From Melastoma dodecandrum (lineage: Eukaryota; Streptophyta; Magnoliopsida; Myrtales; Melastomataceae), in contig JARUPY010000607.1 of NCBI GenBank assembly GCA_029817715.1, positions 4,154,001 to 4,218,000 of the forward strand: a DNA stretch of 64,000 nt. The letters are read 5' to 3'. The position numbers and the translations under genes are program-made. The notes under the pieces were generated by a model, which was not told the origin of the DNA, made no database searches, and saw only the letters and a list, made by a program, of their open reading frames with translations. Of the stretch, positions 1-9,781 are shown piece after piece. Each line of letters opens with the position of its first letter. The first letter of the stretch is position 1.

Positions 1-786
1 GTGGCTTGGTCGTCCAATTCCGACTTCAACTTGTCTTCGTCATTAAAAGACTGGCTAAATTAAGCTTATATGACGAACACATGTAATTATCTCATCGTTT
101 TTTCTTCACCTATTTACTTAGTTAATCATGTCGTCTCTCCATAGGTGAAATAGCCAGAACTAATGTACCACAACGAGAATTACATAATTAATAAGATGGC
201 ATTTCGATTCTCATGACTCCCCCCTTGTTGTATGGTCTCTGCTTCTAATGAAGGCCACCGTATTGGAAAATGTAAACGACGTCTCTACTTCAGAGTCGAG
301 GTGCAACTGAGCAAACTTAGCGCCAAGTAGAATGCTTATTCTTAGCCTTAGAGAACACAATAATACCCACTGATAAATAGTCCTCGAAGAATTCGATATA
401 TTATGAGGATGAGACTATAGTGGGCTGCCACAACTCTCTGATTTTTGGCAGGATCAAATTCGTACACTGAAATGATCATTTGTGTTTCAACACCAAGTTC
501 CCTTATAATCTTTCGAGGGTCGCTCACGTGAAGACTGAATGTCGATGTCCATCGCATGCTGAGAAAATGCCTGCGACGACATCGCACAATTTTACACCAA
601 AAGGAAAATTCTCATAAAGCTTCTAGATTCTTAAGGATGAAAATCATTATGTCTACTATGTGCAAAGACCATCAGACTCTCAAGCCACAAATATCTTCAT
701 GTTATTTCGTGAAGCTATTTGGCTAGTGTTCAGACGCTCGTCCTTGTGAAACTAGTAGAGAGATATGATTGATTTTTTTTATTAAA

Positions 787-886
787 CCGTTCACAGTTTA
801 TACTCAAGCGGGCCAGAAGTATTACATTTTATTTAGCCGTTCACAGTTTATACTCGTGTGGCCTAGGAGTACTACATGAAGATCTA
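787..886. repeat. Two-copy 50-bp tandem repeat
   Basis: The block starting CCGTTCACAGTTTATACTC at 787 recurs at 837, period 50, with a few substitutions; both copies end near an ACTACAT/ATTACAT string. It sits in the 3' untranslated part of the Tat element, next to a T-rich stretch (888-975) that on the minus strand is purine/A-rich. No function is visible. Confidence 0.75.
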
Positions 887-1013
887 TTTTTTTCTCTTTT
901 TATATTATTTTTTATTGCTTTCTCTATTTTTGTCATTATTTTTTTGTTTTGATTTTTGTTTTTTTGTTTTTGTGTCCTGCATTTAAGGCTCATGCGACAT
1001 GGAGCGTTATTCT

Positions 1014-2015
1014 TCAAACGTAGTATCGCTTCAGGAACTTCCCGTTAATCGATCCGACGCATACTCCATCTTGATCAACTATGTTGTAGGCGCCCCCGGT
1101 GTAAGCCTCTTGGATTACGTATGGACCATCCCACTTGGATGTAAATTTGCTCCCTGTCTTGTGCGTGACGATTATAGGCCTTCGCACTGCCAAAACAAGG
1201 TCACCGACTTGAAATGAGCGAGGTCGAACTTTCTTGTTAAACAATTTTTACATCCTTGCCTGGTAGCATTCAATCCGCTGTTGGGCTTCAAGACATTTCT
1301 CATCCAAAGCTTCTACTTCCTGTAAGCGTAGCTTTATCCTCTTGACAAAATCCCTTTTGTATTGCTATTCGCAGCGATGGTATTTGTCATTCAGTGGAAG
1401 GACCGCTTCAACACCATTGACCAATGAGCATGGCGTCATTTGAATCGCATTTCTGTACGTCGTACGATACGCCCATAGAGCTTCTCCAACTCGTTCACGC
1501 CAATCTCTTCTAGCTTTATCGATCACCTTCTTTAGGAGATTGCATAGCGTTTTATTGAACGCCTCTACCAACCTGTTCGCAGCCGCATAATACATGGAAG
1601 AGTTATACTGTTTGAAGTCAAATTGCTCATGGAATTTATCCATGGCCTTATTAGAGAAATTTCGGCCATTATCAGTAATGGTATTACGAGGCACACCATA
1701 ACGAAAAATGATATTATTTTTTATAAAGGTGATCACCGTTTCTTTCTTGACCTCTCGAAAGGATACGGCCTCTGCTCATTTGGAAAAATAACCAGTTGCT
1801 GCCAGAATATACGAATGGCCCCCTAATGATTTAGGAGTTATGGGCCCTACAACATCTAGCCCCCAGGCTTCAAATGGCCAAGATGCTACAGTTGGATGAA
1901 GTGGCTCAGGAGATTGATGAATGAAGTTGCCGTGAAACTGACAAGCTTGACACTTCTTTGCATATTCCGTACAAACTTTTACCATTGTCGACCAATAGTA
2001 GCCCATTCTCCTCAA
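1014..2015 (-). pseudogene. Tat-element integrase, broken
   Basis: Three blocks in order on the minus strand. 2015-1776 holds the end of the zinc-binding domain (CQACQ), followed by the first core aspartate in a LDVVGPI motif. 1736-1365 holds the rest of the catalytic core, with TDNGRNF (second aspartate) and a RLVEAFNKT motif (glutamate). 1244-1014 is the C-terminal domain ending in FLKRYYV. The blocks lie in different frames, and the enzyme is not expressible as one protein. It would insert element cDNA into the genome. Confidence 0.88.
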
Positions 2016-2165
2016 TTGGAAGTGAAGTTTAGGGCCTAATTAATGAGCTCCACAAATTCCAGAATGCGCATCTTCTGGTGCTTTGGTGACTTCTTCCACT
2101 CCAAGGCATCGCAAGAACACTCCTTCAAAGGATTACCGATAGAGAGTATTCTTAAAATATATAAA

Positions 2166-2759
2166 TCAAGGCGCTCTTCTGCTCACATCCAATTTTTGTC
2201 GCGGGTCGTTGGGCAGCTTTCCATGCTCGAGAAAGTTAGTGAGGGGTCGTCTCCAATCTTGGTCTTCTATATTATAGACGGATATGAGATTAACTTCGTC
2301 TGTTTCCTCCTCATCAGGGATTGGTGGAACCTCCCATGCTTGATATAATCTGATGCTGACCTCTCTATCTATCGAAGTAACTGTAGAGGCAAGACTCGCC
2401 AAGGCATCTGCTTGTGCATTTTCCTTTCTCGATATATGACTTATTGTAATATCCGGGGACCACCCTGTGAATTTAACCGCATAGTCATGATAAGGCAAAA
2501 GCTCTGGCTTGCGAACCTCGTATGTGGATAGAAGTTGATTAATCACAAACTTGGAGTCTTCATATACTCTCAAACTATGTACTTTGTTATACATGGTCAT
2601 TTCTTGCCCGAGTATGAGAGCCTGATACTCAGCCATATTGTTTGAGAATAACTGGGTGAGGGTATATGCATAAGGGATGATATCTCTATCGGATGTAAAG
2701 AAGACAACTCCAGCTACCACGCCTCTTTGTGTAGCTGACCCATCGAAGAACATTTCCAT
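2166..2759 (-). pseudogene. Second (archaeal-type) RNase H domain of Tat element
   Basis: The block starts MEMFFDGSATQ, giving the first catalytic aspartate. It continues with NMAEYQAL (glutamate), VYEDSKFVI (aspartate) and AQADALASLAS (final aspartate), so the DEDD set of an RNase H fold is complete. It lies between the RT-linked RNase H on the right and integrase on the left. This extra RNase H is the defining acquisition of the Tat lineage (Ogre, Retand and relatives). It is in a different frame from its neighbours. Confidence 0.85.
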
Positions 2760-2800
2760 AGAAAGGGAACATCAACCAACATTACTTCCTCATCGGGTAA

Positions 2801-4281
2801 TTATTCCAATACTTTCCAATCATCTGGTATAGGATGATCTGCCAAGAAGTCAGCCAAAGCTTGTCCCTTCACAGCCTTTTGAGGCACATACAATATTTCA
2901 AACTCTTGGAGCATAAGTGCCCATTTCGCGAGACAACCAAATAAAACCGGCCTTGACATTATATATTTGAGAGGATCTGCCCGTGATATGAGACGAACAG
3001 AGTGTGCCTGCAAATAATGTCGTAACTTTTGTATGGCAAACATTAAAGCAAGACATGTCTTCTCAATTGGAGAGTAATTCAATTCCGCTCCGATTAAAGT
3101 CCTGCTCAAATAGTACAAGGCATTTTCTTTTCCATTGTCGTTCTCCTGAGCTAGCAGGACTCTTAGAGAATCTTCTTGCGCCGCTATATAAAATATGGGG
3201 GGTCTTCCTTGGATTAGAGCATTTAGAACTGGTGGTTTTGACAAATAAGCCTTTATGCTGTTAAATACATTTTCACGTGCTTCGTCCCACTCAGGTACCC
3301 TTCCTCATAAGTCGATGGAAAGGATGACACCGTCCTGCTAAATTCGATATAAACCTTCAAATATAAGCAAGCTTCCCTTGAAGGCTCTTCAGCTCGTGTA
3401 TATTTCTTGGTGGCTACATCTTTATAATTGCATCTATCCTTGATTGATCGACTTCAATGCCTCGATGTCGAACGATAAATCCAAGGAACTTTCCCGATGT
3501 GACCCCGAATGCACACTTCAACGGGTTCAACTTCCGTTGGTATTTTCTCAGTCTGTCAAATACTTTTCTAAGGTCATCAATATGATCGCGCCTTCGTCTG
3601 GATTTGACAACCAAATCATCCACATAACACTCTACATTCATGTGAAGAATATCATCAAAGATCCGTTACATGGTTCGTTGATAAGTTGCTCCCGCATTCT
3701 TTAATCCAAAAGGCATCACTCTATAACAATATATTCCTTTTGGAGTACGAAAGGCTGTCATTTCCTCATCCTTCGGATTCATTCGGATTTGATTTGTATC
3801 CCAATGATCCATCCATAAAACTGAGGGCTTCATAGCTAGTGGTCGCGTCTACCATTATCTCAGTGATAGGAAGAGGAAAATCCTCCTTGGGACATGCATT
3901 ATTGAGATCACGAAAATCAATGCAAACTCGGAGTTGACCGTTCTTCTTCCTAACAGGTACAATATTTGCAATCCATATTGGATACTTCATCTCTCGAATA
4001 AATCCAGCTTCGATAAGCTTGTTGACTTCGGCTTCTATCAATGGGATCAACTCCGGTCGAAAATATCGTTGAGCTTGCTTTATGGGACGAACTCCATACT
4101 TAACTAACTTATGGACTGATATCTTTGCATTAAGGCTGGGCATTTCTTTATAACTCCATGCGAAGACATCTTTGTATTCCGTCAGCAGTTTGACATACAA
4201 CTCCTCTTCTTCAGGGGTTAAACTTGCGCTAAGGAATATAGGACGATGATCCCCTTCCTCCCCAAGATCGACTTCTTTCAA
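2801..4281 (-). pseudogene. Reverse transcriptase-RNase H of Tat element, broken
   Basis: 4281-3766 carries the RT amino part, with KKNGQLRVCIDFRDLN and the PLP motif followed by a decayed fingers/palm segment. 3641-3414 restarts with the catalytic YVDD (CYVDDLVVKS) and the thumb. 3244-2801 is the RT-linked RNase H ending in the connection to the second RNase H. Frameshifts separate the three parts. The polymerase would copy element RNA into DNA. Confidence 0.88.
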
Positions 4282-4984
4282 TTCGTCAACGGTAGATTTT
4301 TTTCGGTCCTCGAATACTTCTGGAGCCTCTTCTACATCATCCTCTATAGGAGAAGTGCTTTCATCAGCTTCAGTAATTGTGACGTGGTGGTGGGAAGCAG
4401 CAATATCATTTCCGTTATCACCATGAGACGATTTCCCATTGCTACTGGTAGTTACCTATGTCTTCGTGCTCATTTTCAGTACTTTGCCAGTAGTTACTTC
4501 AACAACCATTCGACGCTTCATTCGAGAGGAAACTTTGCTACGAAGATCCTTTGTATCTTCTATGATAATTGGGATATCCTCTTTTTTATCAACTCTCTTC
4601 CGCACCATTCGACTTCTTAGAGCTTGACTCAATCATAATCGTGCCGATCTTCGAACCTTAATCTCCTTTTTCTGAGTGCCAAACCTATCAAATACTAATC
4701 TTCACTCAGATGGGGCTCCAAGTCGATCAAATACCGAAGTTCTCGTCAATTCAGTTGTAGTTTTATCATCAATTTCGATGTATTGAATTGAAGCATTCCT
4801 CACTGGGAGATTGACAGGCTTAGGAATGTCATACCTAAAACCAAATTTTGGCTTTTGACTATCATTTCCTGGATTAGCCTCTTTTGAGGCAGCCCCAAGC
4901 GCCTTTTATGTCCTCTGTGTAGCCGGCTACAGAGAGTAACTTGAATGCATTTGGATCAAATCCGTTGGTACGCCTGTCAGGCAA

Positions 4985-5820
4985 TTAATCTGGATAGAAA
5001 ATTGCCCCATGTTTAGGTCGAACAAAACCTTTTAAAGGTGTACTTGTTTGAGCTATTGTCGTCATTTTCGTCACAGGCCAGTTGAGTTCTTTTTGCACCA
5101 CTATTTCTTCAGCATGGCTACTCACGAAAGGTGGTTCCCCGACTTTTCGAAGGGCTCTTGGAATATAGCGCAAATTGCACATTCTGTTTTGACTTATCAT
5201 CCGTCCTTTCATTTTTAACTGTCGGATTAACTGAAGGTACCTCTTGTTGAATGGGTGAAACTTCTACGTCCGACTTCTTCGTGATATCCCTCACAATCGG
5301 TGCAAGCTTCGAGACTTTTTCTTCAGCATCAGTACCCTTATTAAAGTAAAACTTGGCATCGGCGAAGTATGACTCCGCTTCTGTAAAGGGTTTTGCATCT
5401 GCCCATATTGTGTGGGTTACCCCATCCTTCACAAATTTAAAACATTGATGGAGCGTGGATACAACAACTCCGTATTCATGCAGCCATGGTCGACCCAACA
5501 ACATATTATATGTGGTGTTGGAATCGATGACGTAGAATGTCGCTCCGGCTTCGTGAGGGTGAGGCAGATCTTCCCAACAGCACGTTCTCCCTTCTGGTTG
5601 AATCATTGGATTATTAGTCAGCTACTTGATAAGTCTTCAACTCCTAGCCCGATCACTTTCAAGGCTTTCAATGACAAGATATTGACTACAGAACCTAGAT
5701 CGACCAAGATGCGATTAACCTTCCTACCATAAGCATAGCCTGATACAAATAGTGGCTGATTGTGAGATTTGTGACCTATAAGAAGATCTTCATCAAAAAA
5801 TGTAATTGTTGTGCCATCTT
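4985..5820 (-). pseudogene. Aspartic protease region of Tat element, broken
   Basis: On the minus strand near 5720-5680 the frame reads LVDLGSVVNI, an aspartic-protease motif (D-L-G where D-S/T-G is usual). 5606-5118 gives the distal flap part with NMLLGRPWLHEYGVV, the second conserved block of retrotransposon proteases. A stop and frame change lie between them. From about 5000 to 4282 the sequence is a low-complexity linker to RT without a recognisable domain. Confidence 0.75.
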
Positions 5821-5821
5821 C

Positions 5822-7906
5822 TCATGACTTCACAACATTAATCACTGCGGGATCCTCTGGAGTGTCAACCTTCACAACTGCCACTTCTTTGTCTACATCA
5901 ATGTGGTGACAACTCCTAGCCAGATTTGCAAGTTTCTTCAAGAAACGTTCCGGAAAGAAATCCCATAACGTAGCCGAGGTTGGTTTCTTCAAGGACTGGC
6001 TATCTAACGAACTCTCTTCTTTCGCCGTCTTCCTGAAATCCTCTTTTATTGGTGACCTCATCGCAATCTTTACTCGCATAGGAAGAGTTTTCTTAACGAG
6101 CTTAGAAGACTTCTTCTGGTTCTTTTTGTGAGTCACCAAAGTCCAGCCTTCTTCGGTAGATGCTTTCTCGGAGCTAACAACACAACTTGACATCTCGGTC
6201 CTATATTGTTGCATTATCCCCAGACTTGGTAGGCCAATTATCTCAACAGGATCAATAATCCCGAATATGATGTTAGGAGTATCATTGTTTGTGACACTGA
6301 TCATATTTGAAAGTGCAATATAGGCTCCTAGATCGATCTTGTTGTCACGTACAAGCGTCATAACCTTCTCCTTAAAGACGAAGCACTTTTCAATTGGATG
6401 GCTTAAGACACGATGGTACTTGCAGAAGTTGGGATTATTAGCTAGATTCACTTGTTGCGGTCACTTTGATTGCGGAAGCTCGATCATTTTAGAAGAAAAC
6501 AGATAGTCAGATTTTTCTGCAACATCTTCATCGGGGAAATGATATTTCTTGTTTTGCCTTTCTTCAAGAGTTGGGTGTTGCCTCTCCATCCTGGGTGCTT
6601 CTGCAGATGATTGTCCATTTGCCGGGACTTTTCATTTTGCAATTGGCACTTTGACAAGAGCTACATCTATAGTTCGTTCTGTTTCTTGGTATCCTTGAAA
6701 GTGGGCTTGCTCCCAGTTCTGTTTCCTGGTCTTCCTGTCCCTCTAGGTGACTCAGGTATTGGGATGTTACTTATATTGGTCCCAACAAAGCTTAACTCCA
6801 TGTCATGAGCCTTTGTCGCCAACTCATCGAATGATCGTGGTTTGAGCCCTTGCAGAATATATCAAATCCTCCAGAGCATGCCTTGAATGCACATGTCGAT
6901 AAACGTTTCTTCTGATAGACGATCCCTACAGTTCAAGCTTAGATTCGTCCATCGTTGGATATAGTCGACGACAGGTTCTTCCTCCCATTGGTGAGTACTA
7001 GTTAGCTCGATCATGCTCACCACGTTCCACGTGCTGTAGAAGCAATTCAGAAACTCACTTTCCAATTATTCCCAACTATCAATGGTGCCTGGCTTGAGGT
7101 CAATGTACCAATCAAAAGTGTTTCCCTTCCGAGAGCGAACAAACTGCTTAGCCATCCAATCCCTATTCGTGCCTGGATTGTTGCAAGTTTCCACAAAATG
7201 AGCCACATGTTGACGCGGATTCCCCTTTCCGTCGAACTGTTGGAAGTATGGAGGCTGATATCCCATGGGCATATTGATGCCTTCGATCCTCCGACTGTAA
7301 GGCTTATGTATGCTGAAGCTGACGAGGATTTGCCTTCAAGCTCGCTCTTCACCGTTTCTTTTATTAATTCCATCATTGCTTTTGCCAGAATAGGATCTTC
7401 AACAACGAATGTATGCTATCAACATTCATGACCCCTTTTTCTTTGTCAACTTGGGTGCGCGAACTTTTCTCCATGGATGTTTTGTCGTCGGTGTCTTTAC
7501 TCTACAGCCTTTTGACAATGTAGTCCATTTGCTGCTCTATTTCTTTCATAAAAAGCATCAAAGCATCCACAGTTTTTGTGAGAGCTACGACTTGATCTTC
7601 AAGTGAAGGAGTATCCGCCATCATCACTGGCATGACTTCAAAGCCTTTAGTTGAATAAGCTTTTAGGGAAGAATTCGACGGAGAGTTACTTAGCGAGATA
7701 TTTTCAAAATTTATCTGCGGCACAGGTGATACTAGAACCTTGTCGAAAGGAGTGTCACCAATCTCCTTATATAATTCAGCAATGGTCCTAGCCTTGACCA
7801 ACTTTGGAAACTCAGCAGATGAAGAGTTCCTAGACAATAGTGAAGGAAAAGCAGCAAGTCGATTGTATGCAACAACACTCTTGACGTTAATCATCTTTGG
7901 CGCCAT
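5822..7906 (-). pseudogene. Gag region of Tat element, broken
   Basis: The start codon at 7906 opens an acidic/serine-rich amino end (7906-7502). 7272-6862 contains the Retrotrans_gag core, with PPYFQQFDGKGNPRQHVAHF, a TFDWYIDLKPGTIDSWE block and the VVDYIQRW block; two frames are needed. 6451-5822 holds a single CxxH-type knuckle (CKYHRVLSHPIEKC) and a lysine-rich tail. Gag would form the capsid of the retrotransposon particle. Confidence 0.85.
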
Positions 7907-7943
7907 GTGAATTCCTCAAAATAAAGAGATGAGAAGTAGAGAA

Positions 7944-7965
7944 TGGCCCCACTGACCGTGCCAAA
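7944..7965 (-). other. Primer-binding site of Tat element
   Basis: On the minus strand the sequence just inside the LTR reads TTTGGCACGGTCAGTGGGGC. This resembles the TGGCRCCGTCTGTGGGGA type of tRNA-complementary site found in plant gypsy elements. It starts four bases from the inner LTR end at 7970. Confidence 0.65.
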
Positions 7966-8157
7966 AATTTGTGAACACTAAAATCTCGCGGGAAAATATC
8001 AGCCTATAAATTATCGTATGAAAAAAATGTAGCGGTTTATGTCTCTAGTCATAAATATTGTATGTGATTCCTCTGATTCGAACTTCGAAGAATAACGGTT
8101 GTAAATGGTGATCCTGAGCTCTAGCAGAATTTTAGCAGAACTTCGGGATGAAATATT

Positions 8158-8310
8158 GATGAAGTAGTCGGAGCTTATGGGCGTGATCCGGCAACACTTC
8201 TGTAGCTTGGTGAAATCGTCGGGGCTTATGGGCATGATCTGTTAGAGCATCGATAGCTTGATGAAGTCGTCGGAGCCTTTGGGCGTGATCCGGCAGAGCT
8301 TCGGCGAGCG
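8158..8310 (-). repeat. Three 51-bp tandem repeats in the LTR
   Basis: The unit beginning GATGAAGTAGTCGGAGC at 8158 recurs at 8209 and 8260 with substitutions. Each unit contains GGGCGTGATCCGGCA or a near variant. The array lies downstream of the TATA box at 8391-8400 on the minus strand, so it would be part of the transcribed R/U5 region. Confidence 0.8.
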
Positions 8311-8390
8311 GGAGGCGGCAAGAGTCTTCGAGAGCTTCAAGAATCTTCTCTCCACCTATGTGTGTGTATCGTGAATGAATGAGGATGACT

Positions 8391-8400
8391 CTATTTATAG
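8391..8400 (-). promoter_or_regulatory. LTR TATA box
   Basis: The minus strand reads CCCTATAAATAGAG, a consensus plant TATA box, in the middle of the LTR. About 30-50 bases downstream lies a CACACACATAGGTGGAG stretch that would hold the transcript start. Confidence 0.75.
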
Positions 8401-8685
8401 GGCTCCCGGGTCTATTTATATTAAGAAGTTGGTCATCTCATATTAGGCAATTTCCCATAGACCGAGCTTGAATTTGAGTTTATTTCGGCCCAAAATACTT
8501 ATGTTTGGGTTAAGCTTATGGCTTTTATATGACCCTAACATGTTATTTAATGGACTCGGATATATAACTCATTTGTATTTCAAGCCCCTTTTTAATAATT
8601 TGGGTTTATAGCCCATTGTGGAAATTAAATTAGACCTAATATATAATTCTTGATATGAGACATAGACAAAATTTTAATGTCTACA

Positions 8686-9781
8686 TTTACAAGAAGGGAC
8701 GAACTTACATCTATTGGGAACGAACCCTCATTAAGCTTACGAGGGTGGTCAGTCTAGGTCATGCCTATAATGTCAAGCCGTTTGTTTACGAGGATGGTCA
8801 GTCCAAGTCAGGTCTACTGTGTAAAATCAGCAAACATCAATTTCTTCCAAAAAAAATTATAATAATCTCATGATTTCCAAAAAGTTGTTAAAGAGGTCAC
8901 GACCCATAATCTTTAAAATATAATTAGTTTGAGGAAAAATATGGATGAAGAAGCTATTTCTTAACTGAGTCATCTTCGAGATCCGTGTCTCTAAGCACCC
9001 AACACACCTAACTTAATATAAATGAAGATTTTTTATTTTTTTTTAAACACGCCACATTCAACTAAGATCAAATCAACGACTTCTCTTCAACCTTCCCAGA
9101 ATCCTTGTGCTCCCAGTTCCCATATCTCAGTTACCAGTCCTATTGCTCCTACTCCTGCTTCCGTCGTGTCGTCGCCAACATCTGGATCTCGCCGGCCTCC
9201 TCTGCAAGTCGAAGATGGCTCTAGCATCTGCATCGTCTTAGCTTTTGTTTTTTTTTTTAAATTCATCGAAAGTGTTCATGACTGTAAGCTTATTTTTTTC
9301 TTCTTTTGATAAATATTATTTTGCGAATACAATCTATTCCATTCTTTCTATTACTGACGACGACGACGTCCCGAAATATTTCCTATGTGTTGGTCGGGAG
9401 ACTAATATACTGACTTAAATAAAACAATCGCGGAATGCTTCGGCACCAAAGCAATGCATATTCCTCCATTTCAATGTAAGAGAATTCATTACAAATCCCA
9501 GTACATACCTTTTAAAAAGGATATACTAATTTGTATGATTGAATCAAATCACATTCCAATTTAATCATTTAGAGATTTTCGGGTGGCCTATCTTGAATAA
9601 AATTTCACGAAACAATCCGGCAAAAAGGAATGCAGCTCACCATATATTCTTTAATACACCTCAAACTCAATATTGAACAAAAGCGGGGACAAACTCCATC
9701 GAAATAAATATTGCAACTCCCCCCGTAAACGAATTCTGGATTGCAGACATGAAATGGGGAATGAGACGAGAGACATAAGCC
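8686..9781. other. Intergenic between Tat element and EEP-fold gene
   Basis: No gene recognised. A direct repeat of about 25 bp (TTACGAGGGTGGTCAGTC at 8738, near-copy at about 8786, ending in AGGTCA/AAGTCAGG) and a GAC-rich triplet tract near 9356 are visible. A 95-codon ORF at 9022-9309 begins and ends in T-rich sequence, has no recognisable domain and is probably chance. The last 100-150 bases before 9781 are likely the 3' UTR of the minus-strand gene. Confidence 0.5.

Larger units (their letters stand above)
1..8685 (-). mobile_element. Partial Ty3/gypsy retrotransposon, Tat lineage
   Basis: Reading the minus strand from 8685 leftward gives LTR, primer-binding site, gag, protease, reverse transcriptase, RNase H, a second (archaeal-type) RNase H and integrase. 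The second RNase H between the normal RNase H and integrase is the hallmark of the Tat clade. All reading frames are broken by stops and frameshifts, so this is a dead copy. Positions 1-1013, downstream of integrase, hold no recognisable coding sequence and are probably the long 3' untranslated region typical of these elements; the second LTR must lie to the left of the window because the TATA-containing block of the LTR is not found in 1-1013. Confidence 0.9.
7970..8685 (-). repeat. 5' LTR of the Tat element (716 bp)
   Basis: The plus strand starts TGTGAACACTAAAAT at 7970 and ends ATTTTAATGTCTACA at 8685. The two ends are imperfect inverted repeats of each other (TGTGAACACTAAAAT against TGTAGACATTAAAAT), which fixes the borders. 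The inner border abuts the PBS and the body holds a TATA box in the transcription direction of the element. A target-site duplication cannot be checked because the other LTR is outside the window. Confidence 0.75.

Noticed and set aside
9022..9309. 95-codon plus-strand ORF
   Set aside because: Starts and ends in T-homopolymers, Ser/Pro-rich middle, no domain, no upstream promoter signs.
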